This document shows positions 7,689 to 15,934 of a stretch of DNA of 62,502 nt, one piece after another. This stretch comes from Arthrobacter sp. H-02-3 (GTDB lineage: Bacteria; Actinomycetota; Actinomycetes; Actinomycetales; Micrococcaceae): positions 1 through 62,502 of the forward strand of contig NZ_PYUI01000026.1 of the NCBI RefSeq assembly GCF_003097355.1. Reading direction: 5' to 3'. Within the stretch, counting starts at the first letter, position 1, and every line of letters begins with the position of its first letter. Below the pieces are notes generated by a model. The model searched no databases, was not told the DNA's origin, and saw nothing but the letters and a program-made list of their open reading frames with translations. Both the position numbers and the translations under genes were made by a program.

Positions 7689-10022
7689 CTACTTGGCTGG
7701 TTCCAGCAGTTCGGCGCGGACCGTCTTGGTGGCCGTGACCAGGTTGCGCAGGGACTCTTCGGTCTCGGCGTAGCCGCGGGTCTTCAGGCCGCAGTCCGGG
7801 TTGACCCAGAGCTGGCGGGACGGGACGTGCTTGACGGCGGTGCTGAGCAGCTCGGTGACTTCCTGCTCGCCCGGGACGCGGGGCGAGTGGATGTCATAGA
7901 CGCCCGGGCCCACGCCGCGGCCGAAGCCGTGGGATTCGAGGTCGTGCACAACCTCCATGCGGGAGCGGGCGGCCTCGATCGAGGTGACGTCGGCGTCGAG
8001 GCCATCGATCGCGTCGATGATGGCACCGAATTCGGAGTAGCACAGGTGCGTGTGGACCTGGGTGGCGTCCGCGGCGCCGGCGGTGGAGAGGCGGAAGGAC
8101 TTCACGGACCAGTCCAGGTACGAGGCCTGGTCTGCCTTGCGCAGCGGCAGGAGTTCTCGCAGGGCGGGCTCGTCCACCTGGATGACCTTGATGCCGGCGG
8201 CTTCGAGGTCGGCGATCTCGTCGCGGAGGGCCAGGGCCACCTGGTTGGCGGTCTCGCCGAGCGGCTGGTCGTCGCGGACGAAGGACCAGGCCAGGATGGT
8301 GACCGGACCGGTGAGCATGCCCTTCATCGGCTTGTTGGTCAGGGACTGCGCGTATTCGGCCCACTTCACCGTGATGGGGGCGCTGCGGGTGACGTCGCCC
8401 CACAGGATCGAGGGACGGGTGCAGCGCGAGCCGTAGGACTGGACCCAGCCGTGCACGGTGACGTCGAAGCCTTCAAGGTTCTCGGCGAAGTACTGGACCA
8501 TGTCGTTGCGCTCGGGCTCGCCGTGGACCAGGACGTCGAAGCCGAGCTCCTCCTGCAGCTCCACGACGCGCTTGATCTCATCCTTCATGAGCTGCTCATA
8601 CTGCTCCGTGGTGAGGTCGCCGCGGTTGGCGCGGGCCCGGGCGGTGCGGATCTCGGCGGTCTGCGGGAAGGAGCCGATGGTGGTGGTTGGCAGCGGCGGC
8701 AGGTGCAGAGCCTTCTCCTGGGCGGCTTCGCGGACCGCGTAAGCGGAACGGTTGAAGTCTGCGTCGGTCAGGGCGGCGGTGCGGGCCCGGACGTCGGCGC
8801 GGCGGACGCCCTCTGCCTCGGCGCGGGAGGCGATGACGCGGGTGGCCTCTTCGATGGCCGGCTGGACGGCCGCGGGGTCCGTCAGGAGTCCTGCGAGGGT
8901 GACAACTTCGACGGCCTTCTGGTCGGCGAAGGCGAGCCAGCTGCGCAGCTGCGCGGAGAGCTGGACTTCCTCGTCGACGTCGTGCGGGACGTGCTGGGTG
9001 GAGGTGGAGGTGCTGACGGCCAGCTTGGCGACGGACTGCTTCAGCTCGGCGATCTTCTTCGCGGAGGCCGCGAGGTCGTTGCGCCAGATGTTGTGGCCGT
9101 CCACGACGCCGGCGACGAGAGTCTTGGTGCCCAGCGCGGCGAGGGCCGCGGCGGAGGGAACCTCGCCCTTGAAGACGTCCAGATGCAGGGCGTCGATGCC
9201 GGTGGCGGCGAGGGTGCCGAGCTGGCCGTTGAGCGCGCCGTACGGGGTGGAGACGAACAGCTGCGGGCGCTTGGCGGCGGAGGAGAGGACCTCGTAGGAG
9301 CGGGCGACGGCGGCCTGGATTTCCTCGGCCGGGGTGTCCTGATCCACCACGAGGGCGGGCTCGTCGAGCTGGACCCAGCTGGCGCCGGCGGCGGCAAGCT
9401 TCTCCAGCAGCGCGGTGTAGACGGGGAGGACGTCCTTGAGGCGGGACAGCGGGCTGAAGCCGGCGGGGGCGTCGTCGGATGCCTTGCTCAGCAGCAGGAA
9501 CGTGACCGGGCCGACGATGTACGGGCGGGTCTGAACACCGTTGGCGAGGGCGTACTCGAATTCCTCGATGATGCGGTTGGAGGTCAGCGCGAAGCTGGTC
9601 TCCGGGCCGATTTCCGGCACGAGGTAGTGGTAGTTGGTGTCGAACCACTTGGTCATTTCCAGCGGCTGCTGGTCCTTGTTGCCGCGGGCCAGGGTGAAGT
9701 AGCCATCGATGTCCAACTGGCCCTCGGCGTTGAGGAGGTTGCCGAAGCGGGCCGGCACGGCGCCGAGGTGGGCGGCGGCGTCGAGCACCTGGTCGTAGTA
9801 GGAGAAGGTGCCGGGGACGGCGGCGGCTTCGGTCAGGCCGAGGCCCTGGAGGCGCTTGGCAGTGCCGAGCTGGATCTCCTTGGCGGCAGCGTCCAGGGCG
9901 GCGGCGTCGATCTTGCCGGCCCAGTAGGCCTCGACGGCCTTCTTGAGATCACGGCGGCGGCCGATGCGGGGGTAGCCGAGGATCGAGGCGGACGGGAAGG
10001 GGGTGGCGAGCTGTTCAGTCAT
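7689..10022 (-). CDS. metE: Cobalamin-independent methionine synthase
   Basis: Transfers the methyl group of 5-methyltetrahydropteroyltri-L-glutamate to homocysteine to give methionine, in the cytoplasm. The 777-aa length is normal for MetE. The C-terminal zinc site is intact: His659 and Cys661 in HTHLCYSEF, Glu683 and Cys744 in VNPDCGLKTR. The N-terminal half begins with LGYPRIGRRRDLKKAVEAYW. ATG 10022 has AAGGA 6 nt upstream. It follows metF with a 44-nt gap, so the methyl donor and its user are co-transcribed. Confidence 0.98.
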   Translation of the reverse strand: MTEQLATPFPSASILGYPRIGRRRDLKKAVEAYWAGKIDAAALDAAAKEIQLGTAKRLQGLGLTEAAAVPGTFSYYDQVLDAAAHLGAVPARFGNLLNAEGQLDIDGYFTLARGNKDQQPLEMTKWFDTNYHYLVPEIGPETSFALTSNRIIEEFEYALANGVQTRPYIVGPVTFLLLSKASDDAPAGFSPLSRLKDVLPVYTALLEKLAAAGASWVQLDEPALVVDQDTPAEEIQAAVARSYEVLSSAAKRPQLFVSTPYGALNGQLGTLAATGIDALHLDVFKGEVPSAAALAALGTKTLVAGVVDGHNIWRNDLAASAKKIAELKQSVAKLAVSTSTSTQHVPHDVDEEVQLSAQLRSWLAFADQKAVEVVTLAGLLTDPAAVQPAIEEATRVIASRAEAEGVRRADVRARTAALTDADFNRSAYAVREAAQEKALHLPPLPTTTIGSFPQTAEIRTARARANRGDLTTEQYEQLMKDEIKRVVELQEELGFDVLVHGEPERNDMVQYFAENLEGFDVTVHGWVQSYGSRCTRPSILWGDVTRSAPITVKWAEYAQSLTNKPMKGMLTGPVTILAWSFVRDDQPLGETANQVALALRDEIADLEAAGIKVIQVDEPALRELLPLRKADQASYLDWSVKSFRLSTAGAADATQVHTHLCYSEFGAIIDAIDGLDADVTSIEAARSRMEVVHDLESHGFGRGVGPGVYDIHSPRVPGEQEVTELLSTAVKHVPSRQLWVNPDCGLKTRGYAETEESLRNLVTATKTVRAELLEPAK

Positions 10023-10066
10023 GGAAAGTCCTTGAAGTGATCGTTGAGATGACGAAGTAGGGGTGG

Positions 10067-11068
10067 TCAGCTGGCGAGCTGGCGGGCGGCGGCACGCCGG
10101 GACGCGTTGATGCGTCCGCCGCTGTGCCGGTTTCCCCCCTGGCGGTTGCCGCTTCGCGGCCGGGGCAGTGCGAGTTTGTCCAGCACGTCCAGGGCGGCGG
10201 CGTGCTCGTTGAACGTGTAGAGGTGGATGCCGGGTGCTCCGGCGTCCAGGGCGGCATTGGCGAGGTCCACGGTGGCGCTGACGCCGATCCGGGTCCGTTC
10301 GGCGTCGGTATCGGCAGCGGCGAGGCGTTCGATGAGTTCCGGCGCCGGTTCCACTCCGGTCAGTTCGCCGAGGCGGGCGAGCCGGCGGAGGCTGGTCAGC
10401 GGCATGACGCCGGGAATGATCGGGATCGTCACCCCGGCCCGGCGTGCCCGGGTCAGGAGGTCCGCGTACTGCTCGGCGTGGAAGAAGACCTGGGTGATGG
10501 CGAAGTCGGCGCCGGAGCGCTGCTTGGCCAGCAGGACCTCGACGTCGTGCGCCTCACTCGGGGATTCCGGGTGCCGGGTCGGGTAGGCGGCGACGCCGAC
10601 CGCGACTTTTCCGGCGCACAGCAGCGCCGACCGGCGCTGCTCCACGCGGCGGATGAGTTCGATCAGGTCCTGGGCGTACCGGAGCGATCCCGGCGGCGGG
10701 GTTGCGCCGTCCTTCGGCTGGTCGCCGCGCAGGGCAAGAATGCCGCGGACCCCGACGTCGAGCAGTTCGCCGATAATCTCCGCCAGTTCCTCCGGGGAGT
10801 TCCCCACGCAGGTCAGGTGGGCCAGGGGGCGCAGCGTGGTTTCCTGCACGAGCCGGTTGATGAGCTCGACGGCGGTGCTGCGGTTGGAGCCGCTGGCGCC
10901 GTACGTTACCGACACGTAGTCCGGGTCCGTGGCTTCGAGTTCCCCGATGGTGGTCCAGAGCGATTCGGCAGCCGCGGCCGACCGCGGCGGGAACAGCTCG
11001 TAGGACAGCGCGACGGGAGCCGGGCCGGCCAGATTCGGATGGGGGTCAATAAGGCTAGGTGGTGACAT
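10067..11068 (-). CDS. metF: 5,10-methylenetetrahydrofolate reductase
   Basis: Flavin enzyme reducing methylenetetrahydrofolate to 5-methyltetrahydrofolate, the methyl donor for MetE. The 333-aa TIM-barrel protein shows LSYELFPPRS (catalytic Glu) near residue 25, DPDYVSVTYGASGSNRS, the folate-site region ILALRGDQPKDG, and ADFAITQVFFH. The start ATG 11068 has AAGGA five nt upstream; longer in-frame extensions lack support. It is first in the metF-metE operon and is preceded by a ~230-nt untranslated leader, suggesting regulation at RNA or promoter level. Confidence 0.96.
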   Translation of the reverse strand: MSPPSLIDPHPNLAGPAPVALSYELFPPRSAAAAESLWTTIGELEATDPDYVSVTYGASGSNRSTAVELINRLVQETTLRPLAHLTCVGNSPEELAEIIGELLDVGVRGILALRGDQPKDGATPPPGSLRYAQDLIELIRRVEQRRSALLCAGKVAVGVAAYPTRHPESPSEAHDVEVLLAKQRSGADFAITQVFFHAEQYADLLTRARRAGVTIPIIPGVMPLTSLRRLARLGELTGVEPAPELIERLAAADTDAERTRIGVSATVDLANAALDAGAPGIHLYTFNEHAAALDVLDKLALPRPRSGNRQGGNRHSGGRINASRRAAARQLAS

Positions 11069-11495
11069 TTGCGTCCTTGGCTGTGAACACTGCCGGAAGT
11101 GCCCGGAAAAGGGTCCTGCCGCCAATGAATGAGTTTGGGGAACACGGAGGAAACTTCTGCAGGGCGCAGTCGCGACTGGTACGCCTGATACGAAGCTGTC
11201 CGTGAGCAAATGTCAGGCCCACATGGGGGCACCCACACCCTCCTGGGCTGCCCGTGAATTTTTTCCAAGGGCCGGCCTTCAGCGGAGGATCGCTGACACG
11301 TTACTGAGGTAACTTGTATAGAACTCTAAAGGCCCGGTACGGCCCGCTTCAAGTCGGCGTCCGAATTAAGACGCACCTTTACGGCTAATTTCCGGGCTGG
11401 GCAGAATAAAGTTCGCCGGAGAGGCTGATTCCGTTGCTGCGCGGCCCTGTCCTGCGGCCCTCCCCATCGACCCTGCTCAGGACTATCCTTTTGCC
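11069..11495 (-). promoter_or_regulatory. metF-metE leader and promoter region (427 nt gap)
   Basis: This gap holds no convincing gene. On the minus strand a TATACA-like -10 element lies at 11315-11320, followed by the inverted repeat GTTAC-tgag-GTAAC at 11300-11313, a possible operator near the transcription start. That leaves ~230 nt of leader before the metF ATG, with several hairpin-capable stretches, for example CAGCG/CGCTG near 11278-11295 and a G-rich/C-rich pair near 11214-11252. I could not find the signatures of SAM-I, SAM-IV, SAH or cobalamin riboswitches. The regulatory calls are tentative. Confidence 0.35.
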
Positions 11496-11699
11496 ATGAT
11501 TCAGCTACCAGCCAGCTACCAGGAGTATCTCGCCGGCAAGAGCGAGAGCTTCATCAACACCGTCCGCCCCGTCCTCATGCAGTCGGCCGCGGAAAAGACG
11601 CACGGGGTGCGGGTGTCCTACAACCGCGGCCCGACCGGTCACCAGGCGCATCTGGACGAGACCATCCCGTTCGGGACGGTTATCGAGGATATCGACTGA
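11496..11699 (+). CDS. Small hypothetical protein (67 aa)
   Basis: A 67-aa protein starting MIQLPASYQEYLAGKSESF and ending in an acidic FGTVIEDID. No known domain is recognised. The AGGA upstream of the ATG is further away than ideal. It is encoded alone on the plus strand, divergent from metF and convergent with the ROK regulator. Codon use matches its neighbours, which supports a real gene. Confidence 0.6.
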   Translation: MIQLPASYQEYLAGKSESFINTVRPVLMQSAAEKTHGVRVSYNRGPTGHQAHLDETIPFGTVIEDID

Positions 11700-11737
11700 A
11701 GCGTGGCCGGCACGCCGGCGTTCAGCCTCCGAGGGCG

Positions 11738-12991
11738 TCAGCCCTCCAGGAGGAGTCGTTGCGAGCGGGGTGCCAGGGTGTGCTCCAGCACAAGGCAGGC
11801 TGCCCCGACGGCGCCGACGTCGTCCCCCACGCCCGTGCCCACGACCTCAATGCCGTGGATCTTCCGGGTGGCGCTGTTAGCCTCGACGAGTCCGGGAATC
11901 TGTTCCAGATAGGCCGCCGACAGGCACGCCCAGAACGGGCCGCCGAACACCACGCGGTCCACGTCCAGGGCATTGGTGACGACCGAGACTGCCCGGGCCA
12001 CGAGAACAGCGGAGCCGGCGATGATGTCCATGGCTTGTTGGTTTCCGCCGTAGGCGAGTTCGCACAACTGGGCGAACTGCTCCTGGACCGCCGGCGCACT
12101 CCGGTCCTCGCGCGAACCGTCCAGCACCCCGGCCGCCTCGGCCTGCGCCACGAGGACCTGCGGAATGGCGGAGACCTTCACGCAGCCACGCTGCCCGCAA
12201 TCGCAGAGGGCGCCGTCCGGGTCCACGACGATGTGCCCGATTTCCCCGGCGTTGCCCGAGGTTCCGCGGACGACTTCGTCATTGAGGACGATCCCACAGC
12301 CGATCCCGGTCCCCATGTACATGAAGATGAAGCTGCCCTCGCCGCTCGGGCCGCCGGCCCAGGTTTCTGCCACGGCTGCGCTGGTCACGTCCTTGTCCAT
12401 CAGGGTGGACAGGCCGGTGGCTTCGCCAAGGGCGTCCCGGAGCCGGACGTTGTCCCAGCCGGGCAGCAGCGGCGGGTCCACCACCGCGCCGTCGTTGAGG
12501 TCGATGGGGCCCGGGGAGGCAACCCCCAGTCCGGCGATCCGGGCCGGGTCCACGCCGGATTCGGTGATGAGGCCGTTGATTTCGGCGGCGATGGTATCAA
12601 TGACCGCCCGGGGATCGCTGCCGGGCGGGGTGGCGATCCGGGAATGCCTGACGACGGCGCCGAGCAGGTCCAGCAGGACGAAGGTGACCACGGCCGGGTC
12701 CAAGTGGACGCCCACGGCGTACATCCCGGCAGGATTCAACCGGAGCATGGTCCGCGGCTTGCCCGGGCCGGTGCCTTCTTTGCCGGCCTCGACGATCAGG
12801 TGCTGGTCCAGCAGCCGGCGGGAAATATTGGAGATGGTCTGCGGCGACAGTCCAACGATCTGGGCCAGCTCCACACGGCTCATGCCGCCCGGCGCGCGCC
12901 GGATGGCGTCCAGGATAACCGTGAGGTTGAAATCACCCATCTTGGGGAGGTTGGTCCCTCGCCTCGACGAAGGTTGCCGGATCTCGGTCAC
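11738..12991 (-). CDS. ROK-family transcriptional repressor
   Basis: A 417-aa ROK protein with an N-terminal winged helix-turn-helix (MSRVELAQIVGLSPQTISN, ~37-55), which makes it a sugar-responsive regulator rather than a plain sugar kinase. The ROK fold follows, with GLGVASPGPID, the DKDVTSAAVAETW segment holding the conserved Asp, GTGIGCGIV, and the zinc site GHIVVD...CDCGQRGC. The residue normally Glu after the last Cys pair is Lys here (GCVKV). The start is GTG 12991 with GAGG 5 nt upstream. No sugar genes are adjacent, so its target is not visible. Confidence 0.88.
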   Translation of the reverse strand: MTEIRQPSSRRGTNLPKMGDFNLTVILDAIRRAPGGMSRVELAQIVGLSPQTISNISRRLLDQHLIVEAGKEGTGPGKPRTMLRLNPAGMYAVGVHLDPAVVTFVLLDLLGAVVRHSRIATPPGSDPRAVIDTIAAEINGLITESGVDPARIAGLGVASPGPIDLNDGAVVDPPLLPGWDNVRLRDALGEATGLSTLMDKDVTSAAVAETWAGGPSGEGSFIFMYMGTGIGCGIVLNDEVVRGTSGNAGEIGHIVVDPDGALCDCGQRGCVKVSAIPQVLVAQAEAAGVLDGSREDRSAPAVQEQFAQLCELAYGGNQQAMDIIAGSAVLVARAVSVVTNALDVDRVVFGGPFWACLSAAYLEQIPGLVEANSATRKIHGIEVVGTGVGDDVGAVGAACLVLEHTLAPRSQRLLLEG

Positions 12992-13108
12992 TGATACCTC
13001 AAAACGTCATTGGCCCAATACAACAGTTATCTACAGCAGTTGTCAGAATCGTACGTTAAGTGCAGGCGTGCGCCCACACATCCGCCTTTCGGACACAATG
13101 TTTCACCT

Positions 13109-14284
13109 TCACGGCCTCCGGGTGCTGGCCGTCACGGTGAACTTCGGATTCCTGCCGACCTCCCGTGTCGGACCGATCAGCCGTTCGAGTGCCGGCCTGT
13201 AGTGCAGGTGGCTGTTGAACACGGTCCAGAGCTCCCCGCCGGGGGCGAGCACCCTGCCGGCCGCTTCGATCAGCTTGATCCCGGCGCCGGAGTGGACGGC
13301 TGCCTCCAGATGGAAGGGCGGGTTGAGCAGGATCAGGTCCGCGCTGCCCGCCGGCAGGGAGCTCATCGCGTCGTCCTGGAGCACATCGATCCGGTCCTCC
13401 AAGCCGTTGGCGCGGGCCGTGGCGAGGGCGGAGTCGACTGCGGCCGCGGACCGGTCCGTGGCGGTGACGCGGGCGCCGGGGTTGGCGCGGGCGTACATCG
13501 CGGCGAGGATTCCGGTGCCGCAGCCCAGGTCCACCGCATGGGCGGCGTGCGGCATCCGGGGCAGGAAGTCCAGCAGGAACCGGGTTCCGATATCCAGCCC
13601 CGTGCCGGCGAAGACGGCGCCCCGGGCACAGACCGTCAGCCCGAGTTCCTCATTCACCTCGGTGACCGGGAACGGCGGGGCGTCCGCGACCGGCTTGGGG
13701 CGCCGGGCCAGCAGGAGCCGTGACTTCTGCCGGGCCAGCTGGGGCTGGACGTCATCGAAGTAGCGCGCCAGCACCGCGTTCATGCCCAGGCTCATGTGCT
13801 TGACGCGCCCGCCCGCCAGGAGCACGACGTCGGGCGCCGCGTAGCGGGCGACGGCGTCGGCGATTTCCTCCAGTTCGGCCAGGGACCGGGGCAACTGCAG
13901 CACGACGAGCGAGGCACCCTCCAGGAGCCGTTCGCCCAACGGGAGCTGTTCAAAACCGGCATCGAGGTCCAGCGCCCCGGCGTTGGCCCGCAGCGCCCGC
14001 TCTCCGGTGATGAGGTCCTGATGGACGCGGACGGCTGGCGCCACCGTCTCCACGGAGTCCAGCGTCAGGGCGCCAAGGGTCAGGGCACCCAAGGTCAGGG
14101 CACCGTACCGGTCCCCCACAACCGCAAGCCGTGCCCCGGGCTGCAGCAAACCGGCCGCCTGCATCTCACGGACAGTGTCCAGCAGGAGCCTGTCCGTGGC
14201 GTCCCAGGCCTGCAGGTTGGCGGCCTCGACATCAGGGAATCGTCTCAGCCGGGCAAAGAGGGAGTCGAAGTTGGTGTCCGCCAC
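13109..14284 (-). CDS. Class I SAM methyltransferase, RsmC/RlmG-like
   Basis: Probable rRNA guanine-N2 methyltransferase. The ~391-aa protein has a degenerate N-terminal domain and a C-terminal catalytic domain with the SAM motif HAVDLGCGTGILAAMYA and the N2-methyltransferase motif LLNPPFH. Two starts are possible: GTG 14284 (used here, VADTNFDSLFARL) and GTG 14332, which lies 1 nt after the upstream stop. Near residue 65 a GALTL pentapeptide is repeated three times through a 15-nt tandem repeat. It is the last gene of the phnA/flavoprotein/methyltransferase group. The exact rRNA position is unknown. Confidence 0.82.
   Translation of the reverse strand: MADTNFDSLFARLRRFPDVEAANLQAWDATDRLLLDTVREMQAAGLLQPGARLAVVGDRYGALTLGALTLGALTLDSVETVAPAVRVHQDLITGERALRANAGALDLDAGFEQLPLGERLLEGASLVVLQLPRSLAELEEIADAVARYAAPDVVLLAGGRVKHMSLGMNAVLARYFDDVQPQLARQKSRLLLARRPKPVADAPPFPVTEVNEELGLTVCARGAVFAGTGLDIGTRFLLDFLPRMPHAAHAVDLGCGTGILAAMYARANPGARVTATDRSAAAVDSALATARANGLEDRIDVLQDDAMSSLPAGSADLILLNPPFHLEAAVHSGAGIKLIEAAGRVLAPGGELWTVFNSHLHYRPALERLIGPTREVGRNPKFTVTASTRRP
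14061..14105. repeat. 15-nt in-frame tandem repeat (3 units)
   Basis: Three 15-nt units at 14061, 14076 and 14091 with a shared gtcagggc core, inside the RsmC/RlmG-like methyltransferase gene. They encode consecutive GALTL pentapeptides on the minus strand. Confidence 0.9.
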
Positions 14285-14333
14285 GCGCGTTGTGCCGCCG
14301 TTTCTTCTCGGTCTTGGGTCATGAGCTTCCACG

Positions 14334-15461
14334 TTATCCCGAACCGGCCAGCAGGGTGACGATCCCGGCGACGGCGGCCCGGCCGGCACGGTTGGCGCCG
14401 ATGGTGGACGAGGACGGACCGTAGCCGACCAGATGGACCCGGGGCTCGGCCGCGACCCGGGTGCCGTCCATCGCGATGCCGCCGCCTGGTCCGCGCAGGT
14501 GCAGCGGGGCGAGGTGTTCAAGTTCGGCCCGGAATCCCGTGGCCCACAGGATGACGTCGGCGGCCAGGAAGCTGCCGTCGGCCGTCCGGACGCCGTCGGG
14601 CTCGATTGCGGTGAACATGGGGTGCCGGTCAAGGACGCCGCGCGCCGCGGCGGCGCGCAGGGCCGGCGTCCAGATCAGGCCCGTCACGGAAACCACGCTC
14701 TGCGGCGGCAGGCCCTGGCGCACCCGCTCCTCCACGAGGGCGACGGCGTCGTGGCCGGCCTGCCGGTCGAACGCGGCCTCTCGCCAGACCGGTTCCCGGC
14801 GGGTGAACCAGGTGGTGCCGGTGACCCGGGAGATTTCATCGAGGAGACCGACGGCCGAAATCCCGCCGCCGACCACAATGACATGCCGGCCACGGAATTC
14901 GTCGGCGGAGACGTAGTCCGCGACGTGCAGTTGGCGGCCGCGGAAGCTGGCCTGGCCGGGGTAGATGGGCCAGAACGGCCGGGTCCAGGTGCCGGCGGCG
15001 TTGATGACGGCGCGGGCAGACCACGTGCCCCGGGAGGTGGTGATGGTCAGCCGCCCGGCGGGATCCGTGTCCTCCCGGCTCACCGACTGCACTTTCACGG
15101 GCCGCTCGATCGCGAGGCCGAGGTCGTGTTCGTACCCGCCGAAATAGCGGGTGAGGAAACTGGAACTGGCCTCGGCAGGATCGACGTCGGGCTGCGGGAG
15201 GCCCGGAAGGTCGCTGATGCCGTTGACCGTGGCCATGAGAAGGCTCTTCCAGCGGTGGCGCCAGGCCCCGCCGGGGCCGTCCTCGGCGTCGAGCACGATG
15301 TACGTCCCGGCGGGCCGGGCATCCGCCGCAGGCACGCCGGTTCCGCCCTGGGCATTGCCCGGGCCGGAGGCAGCCGCGACGAAGCCGCGGCGCTGCAGGT
15401 GGTATGCCGCCGACAGCCCGGCCTGGCCGGCGCCGATGACGACGACGTCGGCCGGGCGCAC
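14334..15461 (-). CDS. NAD(P)/FAD-dependent monooxygenase-like oxidoreductase
   Basis: A 375-aa flavoprotein of the flavin-monooxygenase/thioredoxin-reductase-like group. It has an N-terminal FAD motif VVVIGAGQAGLSAAYHLQ (~6-23), a central NAD(P)H motif VIVVGGGISAVGLLDEI, and the ATG motif ILWATGFRAELEHL. The substrate is unknown. The start is GTG at 15461 with only a weak ribosome-binding site; the FAD motif follows directly, so little can be missing. It lies 29 nt after phnA and 1-49 nt before the methyltransferase, depending on that gene's start, so an operon is likely. Confidence 0.88.
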   Translation of the reverse strand: MRPADVVVIGAGQAGLSAAYHLQRRGFVAAASGPGNAQGGTGVPAADARPAGTYIVLDAEDGPGGAWRHRWKSLLMATVNGISDLPGLPQPDVDPAEASSSFLTRYFGGYEHDLGLAIERPVKVQSVSREDTDPAGRLTITTSRGTWSARAVINAAGTWTRPFWPIYPGQASFRGRQLHVADYVSADEFRGRHVIVVGGGISAVGLLDEISRVTGTTWFTRREPVWREAAFDRQAGHDAVALVEERVRQGLPPQSVVSVTGLIWTPALRAAAARGVLDRHPMFTAIEPDGVRTADGSFLAADVILWATGFRAELEHLAPLHLRGPGGGIAMDGTRVAAEPRVHLVGYGPSSSTIGANRAGRAAVAGIVTLLAGSG

Positions 15462-15490
15462 CGTCCCAGGGGTAATGGTCCCGCCCCCGG

Positions 15491-15850
15491 TCAGATCTTT
15501 TTGACGACGCTGGACTTGAGTTGCATGGGGCCCACACCGTCCACCTTGCAGTCGATGTCGTGGTCGCCGACGCCGTTCACGAGGCGGATGCCGCGGACCT
15601 TGGTGCCGACCTTGATGACCGTGGAGCTGCCCTTGATCTTGAGGTCCTTGACCACCGTGACGGTGTCGCCGTCGGCGAGGACGTTGCCGACGGCGTCCTT
15701 GATGACGGCCTCGGCAGGGGTTTCGGCGTCCGTGTCAGTCTCCGGGGACGCCGACCATTCGTGCGCGCACTCCGGGCAAACCAGGAGCGCCCCCATCTCG
15801 TAGGTGTATTCGCTGGAGCATTCGGGGCACGGGGGCAGGGAGTCGTTCAC
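15491..15850 (-). CDS. phnA: PhnA-family zinc-ribbon protein
   Basis: A 119-aa protein of the PhnA/YjdM family. The N-terminal zinc ribbon shows two Cys pairs (CPEC at 8-11 and CPEC at 25-28), a variable acidic linker follows, and the C-terminal SH3-like domain contains GDTVTVVKDLKIKGSS. Despite its name (alkylphosphonate uptake) no phosphonate genes are near and the family's role is not established. Just upstream lies an unusual array of four 13-nt repeats. First gene of a three-gene group. Confidence 0.92.
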   Translation of the reverse strand: MNDSLPPCPECSSEYTYEMGALLVCPECAHEWSASPETDTDAETPAEAVIKDAVGNVLADGDTVTVVKDLKIKGSSTVIKVGTKVRGIRLVNGVGDHDIDCKVDGVGPMQLKSSVVKKI

Positions 15851-15863
15851 GTCCCTAAGTTTA

Positions 15864-15915
15864 GTCGGCTCTTTCGGTCCGCTCTTTCAGCCGGTCCTTT
15901 TTGTCCGCTCTTTGG
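15864..15915. repeat. Four degenerate 13-nt tandem repeats upstream of phnA
   Basis: Units start at 15864, 15877, 15890 and 15903 in exact 13-nt phase. Three share gtc(c/g)gctcttt; the third is more divergent. On the minus strand each reads AAAGAGC(G/C)GAC, just before the phnA coding region. It could be an operator array or slippage product. Confidence 0.8.
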
Positions 15916-15934
15916 TCGCCCCGTGAGCGCTGCC

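Noticed and set aside
11738..12991. Glucokinase call for the ROK protein
   Set aside because: An N-terminal helix-turn-helix and the length show a repressor-type ROK protein.
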